Positions 25,381-34,364 are shown, counted from the first letter of the stretch. The stretch is 64,000 nt of DNA from Peptostreptococcus equinus (GCF_027125355.1 NZ_CP114052.1:434001-498000); one strand, 5' to 3'. A program made the numbers and translations. Notes: generated by a model from the sequence alone, not told the origin.

Positions 25381-25427
25381 ATATCATTAAGTAATTAATT
25401 ATTATGTATATTGTGGGAGGTAAGGTA

Positions 25428-26666
25428 ATGAGCACAAGAAAGAAACCATTAGAGGGAGTAAAAGTTATTGAACTAGCTACTTTTATAGCAGCAGCGACTA
25501 CAGGAAGATTTTTAGCTGATTTAGGAGCTGATGTAATAAAAATTGAAAGTGCAAAGGGAGATCCGTTAAGATACACTGCACCTACAGAAGGAAGACCTCT
25601 AGATATGTATGAAAATACTACTTGGGAACTTGAAAATGCAAACAAAAGGTGTATATCTTTAAACATGAAAGATCCTAAAGGTAAAGAAGCATTTTTTAAA
25701 TTATTAGATGGTGCTGACATACTTATAACTAACTGGAGAGTACAGGCTTTACAAAGAGCTGGTTTAGATTATGAAACTCTAAAGGTTAAATATCCAAGTC
25801 TAGTATATGCTATGTGTACAGGATATGGTGAATATGGTCCAGACAAAGATTTACCAGGATTTGATTTTACTGCTTTCTTTGCAAGAGGCGGTTACTTAGA
25901 AAACCTAAGACAAAAGACAGATGTTCCAATGAATGTTGTTCCAGGGTTAGGCGACCATAATGTTGGAATTAATCTAGCTGCTGGTGTATTAGCTGCTTTA
26001 TATCATGCTAAACTAACTGGCGAAGGAGAAAAGGTTGAAACAAGCTTGTTTGAGAGTGCAATATTTAATATGGGTATGATGGTACAGGCTGCTCAATATC
26101 CTGACTATGGAGTAAAATATCCAATAAACATCAGTGAAGCAAACAATCCGCTAAATGCATGTTGGCTTACTAGTGATGGTAGATACGTACAGACTTGTAT
26201 GCCTGACTACAATACGTACTTCAAAAAATTCACTGCCGCATTAGGAATAGGTGAATATGGTGAAGATGAAAAATATTACCCTGTACAGAATCTTATAGAA
26301 AATAAATTAGGAACTGATATATACAGTAAGATAATGGCTGCATTTGGTACTAAAGAATATAAAGAATGGGAAAAAATACTAACAGAAGCAGATATTCCAT
26401 TTGCACTAGCTAAAAACTGGGAAGAATTATTGGAAGATGAACAAGCTTGGGCAAATGATTGTTTCTATAAAATGAAATATCCAAAAGGGGAAAGAGTATT
26501 AGTTAAGCATCCAGTAAAATATCAAGAAATGGGACCTACTCCATATGATAGAGGTCCATTCATTGGTGAACATGGTATTGAAATATTAAGCGAATTAGGA
26601 TATAACAAAGAAGACATAGACGCAATGCTAGCAGATAAGACATTATACGTTTGGGAAGACAAATAA
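25428..26666 (+). CDS. fldA: Family III CoA-transferase (FldA/HadA type)
   Basis: 412 residues from ATG 25428 with gggagg (25415-25420) upstream. It moves CoA from the end-product acyl-CoA or enoyl-CoA to the 2-hydroxyacid. The expected catalytic aspartate is Asp146 in PGFDFTAFFARGG. The GDPLRYTAP (44-52) and EGRPL segments resemble my memory of C. sporogenes FldA (cinnamoyl-CoA:phenyllactate CoA-transferase) better than C. difficile HadA, which favours aromatic lactates, though leucine-derived 2-hydroxyisocaproate remains possible. A long hairpin separates it from fldI. Confidence 0.85.
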   Translation: MSTRKKPLEGVKVIELATFIAAATTGRFLADLGADVIKIESAKGDPLRYTAPTEGRPLDMYENTTWELENANKRCISLNMKDPKGKEAFFKLLDGADILITNWRVQALQRAGLDYETLKVKYPSLVYAMCTGYGEYGPDKDLPGFDFTAFFARGGYLENLRQKTDVPMNVVPGLGDHNVGINLAAGVLAALYHAKLTGEGEKVETSLFESAIFNMGMMVQAAQYPDYGVKYPINISEANNPLNACWLTSDGRYVQTCMPDYNTYFKKFTAALGIGEYGEDEKYYPVQNLIENKLGTDIYSKIMAAFGTKEYKEWEKILTEADIPFALAKNWEELLEDEQAWANDCFYKMKYPKGERVLVKHPVKYQEMGPTPYDRGPFIGEHGIEILSELGYNKEDIDAMLADKTLYVWEDK

Positions 26667-26717
26667 GAAACTTTTATTCTTTGAGTATTACTAATTATGT
26701 TGAGTAGGAAATAGAGT

Positions 26718-26758
26718 ATTGGTTATCTGATTTAGAGGGGTCTAAATCAGATACCAAT
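26718..26758 (+). other. Strong intra-operon hairpin between fldA and fldI
   Basis: 18-bp stem with one bulged T (left arm 26718-26736, right arm 26741-26758) and a gggg loop. No T run follows, so it is not a classic terminator. It sits about 20 bases before the fldI ribosome binding site and may protect the upstream mRNA or set the fldA:fldI ratio. Confidence 0.8.
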
Positions 26759-26790
26759 TGTTGGGGAAAAAATCAAAGAGAGGTAAAAAA

Positions 26791-27579
26791 ATGAGTGATA
26801 TTTTTACATTAGGAATCGATATTGGTTCTACATCTTCAAAATGCGTAATGCTAAAGAATGGTAAAGAAATAGTTGGAGAAGGCGTAGTTAATCTAGGTGC
26901 TGGAACAAAAGGCGCTGATCAAGTAATTGAGCAAGTAATTGAACAATCTGGAGTGAAATTTGAAGATATAGATGTAATCGTATCTACAGGTTATGGAAGA
27001 AACAGTTACGAGGGTGCTAAAAAGACAATGAGTGAGCTTAGCTGCCATGCAAAAGGTGGTACTTTCATATTTGGGAAAGTAGGCACAATAATAGACATAG
27101 GTGGTCAAGATATTAAAGTATTAAAGCTTAATCCAAATGGTCAACTTACAAATTTCTTAATGAATGATAAATGTGCAGCAGGTACAGGAAGATTTCTAGA
27201 AGTTATGTCTGGAGTCTTGGATGTAAAATTAGAAGAGCTTGGAGAATTAGATAAAAAGTCAACTGAAAAGACTCCAATAAGTTCTACATGTACTGTTTTT
27301 GCTGAATCAGAGGTTATTTCTTGCATGGCAAAGAAAATACCGATTCCAAATATAATAAGAGGTATACATGCTTCTGTTGCTACAAGAGTAGCGGGATTGG
27401 CAAAAAGAGGTGGGCTAAGTCAACCGGTTGCAATGACAGGTGGAGTAACAAAAAATTCAGGAATTGTAAGAGCTTTAAGTGAAGAATTAGATTGTGAAAT
27501 TAAAATTTCACCAGATTCACAGATGGCAGGTGCAATTGGAGCTGCTTTATACGCGTACGAAGAACATCAAAAAAACTAG
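26791..27579 (+). CDS. fldI: 2-hydroxyacyl-CoA dehydratase activator (FldI/HadI)
   Basis: 262 residues from ATG 26791 with gagagg upstream; an in-frame TTG at 26758 lies inside the hairpin. A homodimeric ATPase of the ASKHA fold with one [4Fe-4S] cluster between subunits. It injects one high-energy electron into the dehydratase. The ATP-binding GIDIGSTSSK is at 8-17. The cluster ligands are Cys128 (NDKCAAGTGRF) and Cys167 (SSTCTVFAESE), the spacing known from the A. fermentans activator. It is encoded directly before the dehydratase subunits. All required residues are present. Confidence 0.95.
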   Translation: MSDIFTLGIDIGSTSSKCVMLKNGKEIVGEGVVNLGAGTKGADQVIEQVIEQSGVKFEDIDVIVSTGYGRNSYEGAKKTMSELSCHAKGGTFIFGKVGTIIDIGGQDIKVLKLNPNGQLTNFLMNDKCAAGTGRFLEVMSGVLDVKLEELGELDKKSTEKTPISSTCTVFAESEVISCMAKKIPIPNIIRGIHASVATRVAGLAKRGGLSQPVAMTGGVTKNSGIVRALSEELDCEIKISPDSQMAGAIGAALYAYEEHQKN

Positions 27580-27600
27580 GTTTAGGAAAGGAGCTTTATC

Positions 27601-28836
27601 ATGAGTAATACAGAAATGGTTGAAGAAAAGCCAGCAAAAGTGTTGTTAGGTGAAATAGTTGCGAAACACTATCAAGAAGCATGGGATGCAAAAAACAGAG
27701 GCGAAAAAGTTGGCTGGTGCGCATCTAACTTCCCACAGGAAATACTGGAAACAATGGATATCAAAGTAGTTTATCCTGAAAATCAGGCGGCTGCTATATC
27801 TGCAAAAGGTGGAGGACAGAGAATGTGCGAAACTGCTGAAAATGCAGGATATTCAAATGATATATGTGCTTATGCTAGAATAAGTTTAGCATATATGGAT
27901 GTCAAAGATGCTCCAGAACTTAACATGCCGCAGCCAGATTTCGTAGCGTGCTGTAACAATATTTGTAACTGTATGATTAAATGGTATGAAAATATAGCTA
28001 AAGAACTAGATATACCTCTGATTCTAATAGATGTACCATACAATGATGAATATGAAGCAGGAGATGATAGAGTAGAATACTTAAAGGGTCAGTTCGATCA
28101 TGCTATTAAACAGTTAGAAGATATAACTGGAAAAAAATGGGATGATAAGAGATTTGAAAAAGTAATGGAAATATCTCAAAGAACTGGTAAAGCTTGGCTA
28201 GAAGCTACTGGGTATGCTAAATATACTCCATCACCATTCAGTGGATTTGATGTATTTAATCACATGGCTGTTGCAGTTTGTGCAAGAGGTAAAGAAGAAT
28301 CAGCAATAGCGTTTGAAAAATTAACAAAAGAATTCGAAGAAAATGTTAAGACAGGTAAGTCAACATTTAAGGGTGAAGAAAAATATAGAATAATATTTGA
28401 AGGTATAGCATGTTGGCCACATCTAAGACATACATTTAAGCAGTTAAAAGATGGCGGTGTGAATGTTTGTGGTACTGTATATGCTGATGCATTCGGATAT
28501 ATATATAATAATACTTATGAATTAATGCAGGCATATTGTGGAACACCTAATGCAATTTCATATGAAAGATCATTAGATATGAGATTAAAATTAGTTGAAG
28601 AAAATAATATTGACGGTATGTTAGTCCACATCAATAGAAGCTGTAAGCAGTGGAGTGGTATCATGTATGAAATGGAAAGAGAATTCAGAGAAAGAACTGG
28701 TTTACCAACAGCAACATTTGATGGTGATCAAGCTGATCCAAGAAACTTCTCAGACGCACAGTATGATACTAGAGTTCAAGGTTTAATTGAAGTCATGGAA
28801 GCTAATAAAGCAGCAAAGATGAAAGGGGAACATTAA
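27601..28836 (+). CDS. fldB: 2-hydroxyacyl-CoA dehydratase subunit alpha (FldB/HadB type)
   Basis: 411 residues, RBS aaaggag. With FldC it removes water from an (R)-2-hydroxyacyl-CoA by a ketyl-radical mechanism. The active-site [4Fe-4S] subunit keeps its cysteines: Cys40, Cys76 (QRMCETAE), Cys89 (NDICAYAR), the Cys117/118-122-124 group (CCNNICNCM) and late cysteines in ACWPHLRH and RSCKQWSG. The GWCASNFPQEI and FDGDQADPRNFSDAQYDTR blocks resemble C. sporogenes FldB as I remember it. The stop is one base before the fldC start, so the subunits are translationally coupled. Confidence 0.93.
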   Translation: MSNTEMVEEKPAKVLLGEIVAKHYQEAWDAKNRGEKVGWCASNFPQEILETMDIKVVYPENQAAAISAKGGGQRMCETAENAGYSNDICAYARISLAYMDVKDAPELNMPQPDFVACCNNICNCMIKWYENIAKELDIPLILIDVPYNDEYEAGDDRVEYLKGQFDHAIKQLEDITGKKWDDKRFEKVMEISQRTGKAWLEATGYAKYTPSPFSGFDVFNHMAVAVCARGKEESAIAFEKLTKEFEENVKTGKSTFKGEEKYRIIFEGIACWPHLRHTFKQLKDGGVNVCGTVYADAFGYIYNNTYELMQAYCGTPNAISYERSLDMRLKLVEENNIDGMLVHINRSCKQWSGIMYEMEREFRERTGLPTATFDGDQADPRNFSDAQYDTRVQGLIEVMEANKAAKMKGEH

Positions 28837-28837
28837 G

Positions 28838-29953
28838 ATGAGTATAGATGCACTATTAAATAAATTAGATGTATGTCCATTAGAACAACTAGATAAATAT
28901 GTTTCAGCTGGAGAGAAAGTAATAGGTTGGACTGGACCATATGCCCCAGAGGAACTAGTTTATGCAGCTGGAATGATCCCAATGGGAATTTGGGGAGCAG
29001 AAGGAGACGTTACACTTTCAAAAGAATATTTCCCAGCTTTCTATGCTTCTCCAATACTTAGAACTATGGACTTAGGATTGGAAGGTAAGCTAGACAAAAT
29101 GTCAGGGATGATTTTACCAGGTTTAAGTGATGGTCTTAAAGGTCTTAGCCAAAACTGGAGAAGAGCTGTAAAAAATGTTCCTGCATTATATATTGGATAT
29201 GGGCAGAATAGAAAGATAGATGCTGGTATAGAATACAATAAAAAGCAGTATATCAAATTAATTGCTAAATTGGAAGAAATATCAGGAGCTAAGATTGAAG
29301 AAGCTAAAGTTGAGGAAGCTATAGTACTTTACAATAAGCATAGAAAGGCTATGCAGGAATTTAGTTCATTAGTAGCGACTCATTTAAATACAATGACACC
29401 ATCAAAGAGAATAATAGTAATGAATAGTGCATTACACTTTGATAAGGAAGAACATTTAGAAATATTAGAAGAAATAAATAAAGAACTAAAAGAAATGCCA
29501 GAAGAAAAATTTGAAGGCAAGAAGATAGTTACAACTGGTGTTTTAGGAAACAGCCCTGATATGTTAAAAATACTTGAAAGTTTTAACTTAGGCATAGTTG
29601 ATGATAATATTAACCATGAGTCAGGACAGTTTGATTATTTAGTTGATGAAGGTACTGACGATCCAATTAGAGCTTTAGCTAAGTGGATTTCAGATATAGA
29701 AGGAAGTACATTCTTGTATGATCCAGATAAGCTAAGAGGAAAGATAATAATAGAAAAGGTTAAAAAACACAATGCAAACGGTGTTATATACCTAATGACT
29801 AAGTTTAGCGATTCTGATGAGTTCGATTACCCAATAATCAAGAAAGAACTTGATGAAGCTGGAATATTAAATATTTTAGTTGAAGTAGATCAGCAAATGA
29901 CTAACTTCGAACAAGCAAAGACTGCATTGCAGACATTTGCAGATATGATTTAG
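28838..29953 (+). CDS. fldC: 2-hydroxyacyl-CoA dehydratase subunit beta (FldC/HadC type) without cluster cysteines
   Basis: 371 residues, full length and homologous throughout (GIWGAEGD, SQNWRRAV, GYGQNRK, FLYDPDKLRG, KFSDSDEFDYP). In HadC and FldC, as I remember them, this subunit holds a second [4Fe-4S] cluster. Here the only cysteine is Cys12. The positions where I recall cysteines are Ala70, Ser97, Gly102, Ser290 and Ser324, so the beta subunit should hold no cluster. Electrons would pass from FldI directly to the alpha cluster, or the enzyme has changed its route. The reading frame is intact and coupled to fldB, so it is not a decaying gene. Confidence 0.9.
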   Translation: MSIDALLNKLDVCPLEQLDKYVSAGEKVIGWTGPYAPEELVYAAGMIPMGIWGAEGDVTLSKEYFPAFYASPILRTMDLGLEGKLDKMSGMILPGLSDGLKGLSQNWRRAVKNVPALYIGYGQNRKIDAGIEYNKKQYIKLIAKLEEISGAKIEEAKVEEAIVLYNKHRKAMQEFSSLVATHLNTMTPSKRIIVMNSALHFDKEEHLEILEEINKELKEMPEEKFEGKKIVTTGVLGNSPDMLKILESFNLGIVDDNINHESGQFDYLVDEGTDDPIRALAKWISDIEGSTFLYDPDKLRGKIIIEKVKKHNANGVIYLMTKFSDSDEFDYPIIKKELDEAGILNILVEVDQQMTNFEQAKTALQTFADMI

Positions 29954-29983
29954 TAAAAAGTTAAAATTTTAAGGAGGCAATCT

Positions 29984-31117
29984 ATGATTTTCGAAAAAGA
30001 ACACGAGTTAGTTCGTCAGCTAGCAAAAGAATTTGCTGAAAAAGAAATAAAACCAACTGCTGAAGAAGTTGATGAAACAGGCGAATTCCCAATGGAAATT
30101 TATAAAAAAATGGCTGAAGCAGGATTTTTAGGTATAAAGATACCTCAACAATATGGTGGATCTGGTGGAGATCACCGTTCGTATGCAATAGTTATGGAAG
30201 AATTATCTAAGGCATCAGGTGTATCAACTATATGGATATCATCACCAAACTCATTACAGTCTACACCTATATTAAGAGATGGTACTGAAGAACAAAAAGA
30301 AAAATACCTTAGACCAATGGTAACAGGTGAAAAAATGTTTGCATTCGGTCTTACTGAACCAGGTGCGGGTTCAGATGCAGCTTCTATATTAACTACTGCA
30401 GTTAAAGATGGAGACGATTATATACTTAATGGTAGAAAAACATTCATAACTGGTGCTCCAGTATCAGATTATGTAATAATATTCGCTAAAACTAACCCTG
30501 AAATGGGTGTTAAGGGAATCTCTACTTTTGTGGTAGACTCTAAACTAGAAGGTGTATCTTTTGGTAAACCAGAACATAAAATGGGTATGATAGGTTGCCC
30601 TACTAGTGACGTAGTACTAGAAAACGTAAGGGTTTCTAAAGATGCTATGTTAGGTAAAGAAGGTAAGGGATTCATCAATGCAATGAAGACATTAAGTGTT
30701 GGTAGACTAGGAATTGCTTGTCAGGCATTAGGACTTGCTGAAGGTGCAATGGAAGAAGCGCTTAAGTATATCAAGGCTAGACAGCAGTTTGGTAAATCAT
30801 TAGCAAAATTCCAGAATACTCAGTTCATAATCGCTGAAATGGAAACAAAAATTACAGCTATGCGCCACCTTGTATATGATGCAGCTTACAAAATGGATTT
30901 AGGACAGCCAGCAGATAAAGAAGCATCTATGGCTAAACTATTCGCTACTGAAGAAGCTAAATGGGTAATAGATAAGGCATTACAGCTTCATGGTGGATAC
31001 GGATATGTCAAGGAATATCCAATTGAAAGAATCTACAGAGACATAAGAGTAACTTCAATTTATGAAGGTACTTCAGAAGTTCAGAAGATGGTAATAGCAT
31101 CAAACGTATTGAAATAA
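29984..31117 (+). CDS. acdA: Acyl-CoA dehydrogenase of the reductive pathway
   Basis: 377 residues, RBS aaggagg. An FAD enzyme that reduces the enoyl-CoA formed by the dehydratase using electrons from EtfAB. The three-domain acyl-CoA dehydrogenase fold is visible: the FGLTEPGAGSDAAS flavin/substrate motif in the middle, RQQFGKSLAKFQ in the C-terminal helical domain, and the catalytic base expected at Glu361 in IYEGTSEVQ. The adjacent etfB and etfA genes indicate a stable AcdA-Etf complex, possibly electron-bifurcating as reported for butyryl-CoA dehydrogenase of clostridia. Bifurcation here is inference. Confidence 0.93.
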   Translation: MIFEKEHELVRQLAKEFAEKEIKPTAEEVDETGEFPMEIYKKMAEAGFLGIKIPQQYGGSGGDHRSYAIVMEELSKASGVSTIWISSPNSLQSTPILRDGTEEQKEKYLRPMVTGEKMFAFGLTEPGAGSDAASILTTAVKDGDDYILNGRKTFITGAPVSDYVIIFAKTNPEMGVKGISTFVVDSKLEGVSFGKPEHKMGMIGCPTSDVVLENVRVSKDAMLGKEGKGFINAMKTLSVGRLGIACQALGLAEGAMEEALKYIKARQQFGKSLAKFQNTQFIIAEMETKITAMRHLVYDAAYKMDLGQPADKEASMAKLFATEEAKWVIDKALQLHGGYGYVKEYPIERIYRDIRVTSIYEGTSEVQKMVIASNVLK

Positions 31118-31133
31118 GGGGAGGTAAAAATAG

Positions 31134-31925
31134 ATGAAAATAGTTGTTTGCATAAAGCAAGTACCAGATACAACAGAGGTAAAACTAGACCCTGTTAAGA
31201 ATACATTGATTCGTGATGGAGTACCTAGTATTATTAACCCTGATGATAAAGCAGGTTTAGAATTAGCATTACAGATAAAAGAAGAAGTGCCAGGAAGTAC
31301 ATTAACAGTAGTGTCAATGGGACCTCCACAGGCAGAAGTTGCTCTAAGAGAAGCTTTGGCTATGGGTTGTGATGATGCAATATTACTTTCTGATAGAGCT
31401 TTCGGTGGTGCAGATACTTGGGCTACTTCTACTACAATAGCAGGAGCTTTAAAGAACATAGATTACGATATTATAATAGCAGGAAGACAAGCTATCGATG
31501 GTGATACAGCTCAAGTTGGACCACAGATAGCTGAACACCTTGGAATTCCTCAAGTTTCATACGTTGAAGAATTAAAGGTTGAAGGAGACAAGTTTATAGT
31601 TAAGAGACAATTTGAAGATAGATATCACATAGTTGAATTACAGTCACCTTGTCTAATAACTACATTAGCAGAAGGAATAACTCCAAGATATATGTCAATA
31701 GCAGGAATATTCAATGCTTATAAAAAGGACGTAACAGTTTGGGGACTAAAAGACATCGAAGACAATTTAAATATTGAACATATCGGTTTAAAGGGTTCAC
31801 CTACAAATGTTAAAAAATCATTTACAAAGCAAGCTAAAGGTCAGGGAGTTAAATTAGAAGGTTTAAGCCCAGAAGAAGCAGCAGATGCAATATTAGCTAA
31901 GCTACAAGAAAAATATTTTATATAA
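31134..31925 (+). CDS. etfB: Electron transfer flavoprotein beta subunit
   Basis: 263 residues, RBS ggggagg. It opens with MKIVVCIKQVPDTTEVKLDP and carries AGRQAIDGDTAQVGPQIAEHLG and LITTLAEGITPRYMS, the conserved Etf-beta blocks. With EtfA it carries electrons between NADH or ferredoxin and the acyl-CoA dehydrogenase encoded just upstream. It lies in the same transcription unit, 16 bases after acdA. Whether it holds the bifurcating FAD instead of AMP needs structural comparison. Confidence 0.95.
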   Translation: MKIVVCIKQVPDTTEVKLDPVKNTLIRDGVPSIINPDDKAGLELALQIKEEVPGSTLTVVSMGPPQAEVALREALAMGCDDAILLSDRAFGGADTWATSTTIAGALKNIDYDIIIAGRQAIDGDTAQVGPQIAEHLGIPQVSYVEELKVEGDKFIVKRQFEDRYHIVELQSPCLITTLAEGITPRYMSIAGIFNAYKKDVTVWGLKDIEDNLNIEHIGLKGSPTNVKKSFTKQAKGQGVKLEGLSPEEAADAILAKLQEKYFI

Positions 31926-31980
31926 GAACGTGAAACTTTAATAAGATAAGATAATATATAATTGAAAGGAAGATTACCTA

Positions 31981-32988
31981 ATGAACAAAGATATTTATGT
32001 AATAGTTGAACAGGTAGACGGTGTCATCCAAAAAGTAGGCATCGAACTAATTGGTATAGCTAGTAAACTAGCTGCTGACTTAGATCAGAAAGTAGTAGCA
32101 GTAGTGCTTGGAGATAAAATAAAAGATCATGCACCTATGTTAATTTCACATGGTGCTGAGAGAGTTATTTGTATAGAAGACCCAATGTTGGCAGTATATG
32201 CTACAGAACCATATACAAAGGCAATAAATGCTTTAATAGAAGATAAAAAACCTAACATTGTTCTATTTGGTGCTACATCAATAGGAAGAGACTTGGCTCC
32301 TAGAGTATCAGCAAGAGTTCATACAGGACTTACAGCTGACTGTACTAAGTTAGAAATAGATGAAGAATCTAAATTATTATTAATGACAAGGCCAGCTTTT
32401 GGTGGTAACATCATGGCTACAATAGTTTGTAAAGAATTTAGACCACAAATGGCAACTGTAAGACCTGGTGTTATGCAGGCTCTACCAAAAGATTCATCAA
32501 GAACTGGAGAAATTGAAAACTTCATAGTAGACTTTACTCCAGAAGATATGAATATAAAAATAAGAGAAGTTGTAAAATCAGCTCACAATGCTGTAGATAT
32601 AACTGAATCAAAAGTTCTTATTTCTGGTGGCAAGGGTATAGGAAGCCCTGAATACTTTGATGTATTAAAAGAACTTGCTGATGAATTAGGCGGATTAGTA
32701 ACTTCATCAAGAGCGAATGTTGATGCTGGTTGGATAGGAAGAGAAAGACAGGTTGGACAGACTGGTAAGACTGTAAGACCAGATTTATATATGGCTTGTG
32801 GTATATCAGGTGCTATACAGCATCTAGCTGGTATGGAAGATTCTGAGTATATAATAGCTATAAACAAGGATGCACATGCACCAATATTCGGTGTTGCTGA
32901 TTTAGGTATTGTTGGTGATGTTAAGCAGATAATGCCAATATTAATAGAAAAAGTAAGAGCTTTAAAAGCTGCAAAGGGAGATATGTAA
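31981..32988 (+). CDS. etfA: Electron transfer flavoprotein alpha subunit
   Basis: 335 residues, RBS gaaagga. The C-terminal FAD-binding domain is clear: GRERQVGQTGKTVRPDLYMACGISGAIQH in two consecutive conserved blocks (residues about 256-284), then AINKDAHAPIFGVADLGIVGD. The N-terminal domain pairs with EtfB. No extra ferredoxin domain is fused at the N-terminus, unlike some clostridial EtfA proteins. It is the last gene of the fld operon, as a hairpin follows and a fresh promoter precedes the next gene. Confidence 0.95.
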   Translation: MNKDIYVIVEQVDGVIQKVGIELIGIASKLAADLDQKVVAVVLGDKIKDHAPMLISHGAERVICIEDPMLAVYATEPYTKAINALIEDKKPNIVLFGATSIGRDLAPRVSARVHTGLTADCTKLEIDEESKLLLMTRPAFGGNIMATIVCKEFRPQMATVRPGVMQALPKDSSRTGEIENFIVDFTPEDMNIKIREVVKSAHNAVDITESKVLISGGKGIGSPEYFDVLKELADELGGLVTSSRANVDAGWIGRERQVGQTGKTVRPDLYMACGISGAIQHLAGMEDSEYIIAINKDAHAPIFGVADLGIVGDVKQIMPILIEKVRALKAAKGDM

Positions 32989-32993
32989 TAAAA

Positions 32994-33021
32994 AATGATA
33001 GAAAAGTTTCATCATTGTTTT
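32994..33021 (+). terminator. Probable terminator after etfA
   Basis: aatgat-a-gaaa paired with tttc-atcatt (32994-33016), one bulge and a short loop, followed by gtttt. Moderate stability in an AT-rich setting. Confidence 0.55.
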
Positions 33022-33061
33022 CAAATCAAATCATATCAAAAGTAAACAAAATATTTAAAAA

Positions 33062-33101
33062 TTATAAACATTTTGTTTAATATAATAAAAAATGTTTATA
33101 A
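33062..33101. promoter_or_regulatory. 13-base inverted repeat upstream of the dehydrogenase promoter
   Basis: ttataaacatttt (33062-33074) and aaaatgtttataa (33089-33101) are perfect inverted copies. A further inverted pair, taaacaaaat and attttgttta, overlaps it (33043-33052 and 33070-33079). Candidate binding region or AT cruciform; no regulator can be named. The rest of the 32989-33371 gap holds the promoter below and AT-rich leader. Confidence 0.45.
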
Positions 33102-33125
33102 AAGTAAAAAAAAATATTAAATGTG

Positions 33126-33192
33126 TTGAAAAATACACAAACTTGTAGTACAATATACCTAGGATGATTGAGTTCTAGGTATATGCTACAAG
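33126..33192 (+). promoter_or_regulatory. Promoter and large dyad in front of the 2-hydroxyacid dehydrogenase gene
   Basis: TTGAAA (33126-33131), 17-base spacer, TACAAT (33149-33154). The -10 box lies inside a two-part dyad: outer arms cttgtag/ctacaag (33142-33148, 33186-33192) and inner arms atatacctag/ctaggtatat (33153-33162, 33175-33184). It could be an operator covering promoter and start site, or fold in the 5' RNA. The inner arm resembles the ctagtata half-site of the fld promoters. The leader to the start codon is about 210 bases and contains a further small hairpin near 33193-33212. Confidence 0.6.
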
Positions 33193-33371
33193 AAGAATTT
33201 TTAGAATATTCTTTTTAATTTGTAATTTTAAAGGATTTGAAACTCAGTTTGAATTTGAAAATTATTTATTAATATTTTTGATTATTAACAATGATGTTGA
33301 AAAAATTTTTGACATATTGGTTAACAAAATAACAAAATTCTAAATTGTGGTAAATACCAAGGGGGTACGTA

Positions 33372-34364
33372 ATGGTAAAGGTTAGAGTAACATGTAACAA
33401 AAACATTATTGAAAGATTCGGAGTTAAAAAGCCAGAAGGATGGGATTTCCAGTATATTAACTATCCTTGTTCGGATGAAGAGTTAGTTGCTCAGTGTAAG
33501 GATGCAGATATAATATTCTGTGGTCCAGTTGATTTTTTTAGAAAAGAAGTTATTGATCAGCTAGAAAACTGCAAATTGATACAATCACTAGGTGTTGGCT
33601 TTGACAAGATAGACCTAAATGCTACTAAAGAAAAAGGTATTTATGTTTGCAATAATAGAGCTGTTAATGCTGTACCAGTTGCTGAATTAGCACTAGGGCA
33701 CATGATTTCTTCTTTAAGAAGAATGCCAGAAGCTGATGCTAAGATAAAAGCTGGTGGGGTTGACGGATTTAATGAAAGTTTTAGAGACTATCAGGTTAAA
33801 GGACAGAGTGAATTATCTTCAAGAACAATAGGACTTGTTGGTTTGGGAGCTATAGGTAAAGCTGCTGTTAGAATGCTAAAAGCATTTGGATGCAAAGTAG
33901 TTTACTATGATGTATTCAGAGCTGATGAAGCTTACGAAATAGAAAATGATCTTGAATTCTGTACTTACGATGAAATACTTGAAAAATGTGACATTATCTC
34001 TTACCATGTTCCAGTTCTTGACTCAACTAGAAATATGGTTCGTAAAGAAACAATTGAAAAAATGAAACAAGATGCGATTATTGTTAACGTTGCAAGAGGA
34101 GAAATAGTAAATAATGAAGATTTAGCAGAGGCATTAAACAACGGAAGAATCTTTGCTGGATTAGATGTTATTGCTCCAGAACCTCCAACTGCAGATCATC
34201 CACTATTTAACTTAACTGATGCTGGTAAGGCTAGATTATCAATCACTCCTCACATTGCAGGAACAACTGATGATGCATTCATTAGAATGTCTCAGTGGTC
34301 TTATGATAACATGGTTAAAGTTATGAACGGCGAAAGACCAAACAACGTAGTTAATGGTCTTTAA
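33372..34364 (+). CDS. D-2-hydroxyacid dehydrogenase (FldH/LdhA-like)
   Basis: 330 residues, RBS gggggt. NAD-binding GLVGLGAIGKA at 154-164 (GxGxxG at 157, 159, 162). Catalytic residues of the D-isomer family appear as Arg in VNVARGE, Glu in VIAPEPPT and His in PHIAGTTDD. It reduces a 2-oxo acid to the (R)-2-hydroxyacid, the first reductive step feeding the FldA-FldBC cycle, and reoxidises NADH. In C. difficile the equivalent ldhA precedes hadA, while here it follows the cluster under its own promoter. The symbol fldH would fit if the substrate is aromatic, but that is not shown. Confidence 0.88.
   Translation: MVKVRVTCNKNIIERFGVKKPEGWDFQYINYPCSDEELVAQCKDADIIFCGPVDFFRKEVIDQLENCKLIQSLGVGFDKIDLNATKEKGIYVCNNRAVNAVPVAELALGHMISSLRRMPEADAKIKAGGVDGFNESFRDYQVKGQSELSSRTIGLVGLGAIGKAAVRMLKAFGCKVVYYDVFRADEAYEIENDLEFCTYDEILEKCDIISYHVPVLDSTRNMVRKETIEKMKQDAIIVNVARGEIVNNEDLAEALNNGRIFAGLDVIAPEPPTADHPLFNLTDAGKARLSITPHIAGTTDDAFIRMSQWSYDNMVKVMNGERPNNVVNGL

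Noticed and set aside
33126-33371. T-box or amino-acid riboswitch before the dehydrogenase gene
   Set aside because: The leader has dyads but no T-box sequence (AGGGTGGNACCGCG type) and no riboswitch core that I recognise.
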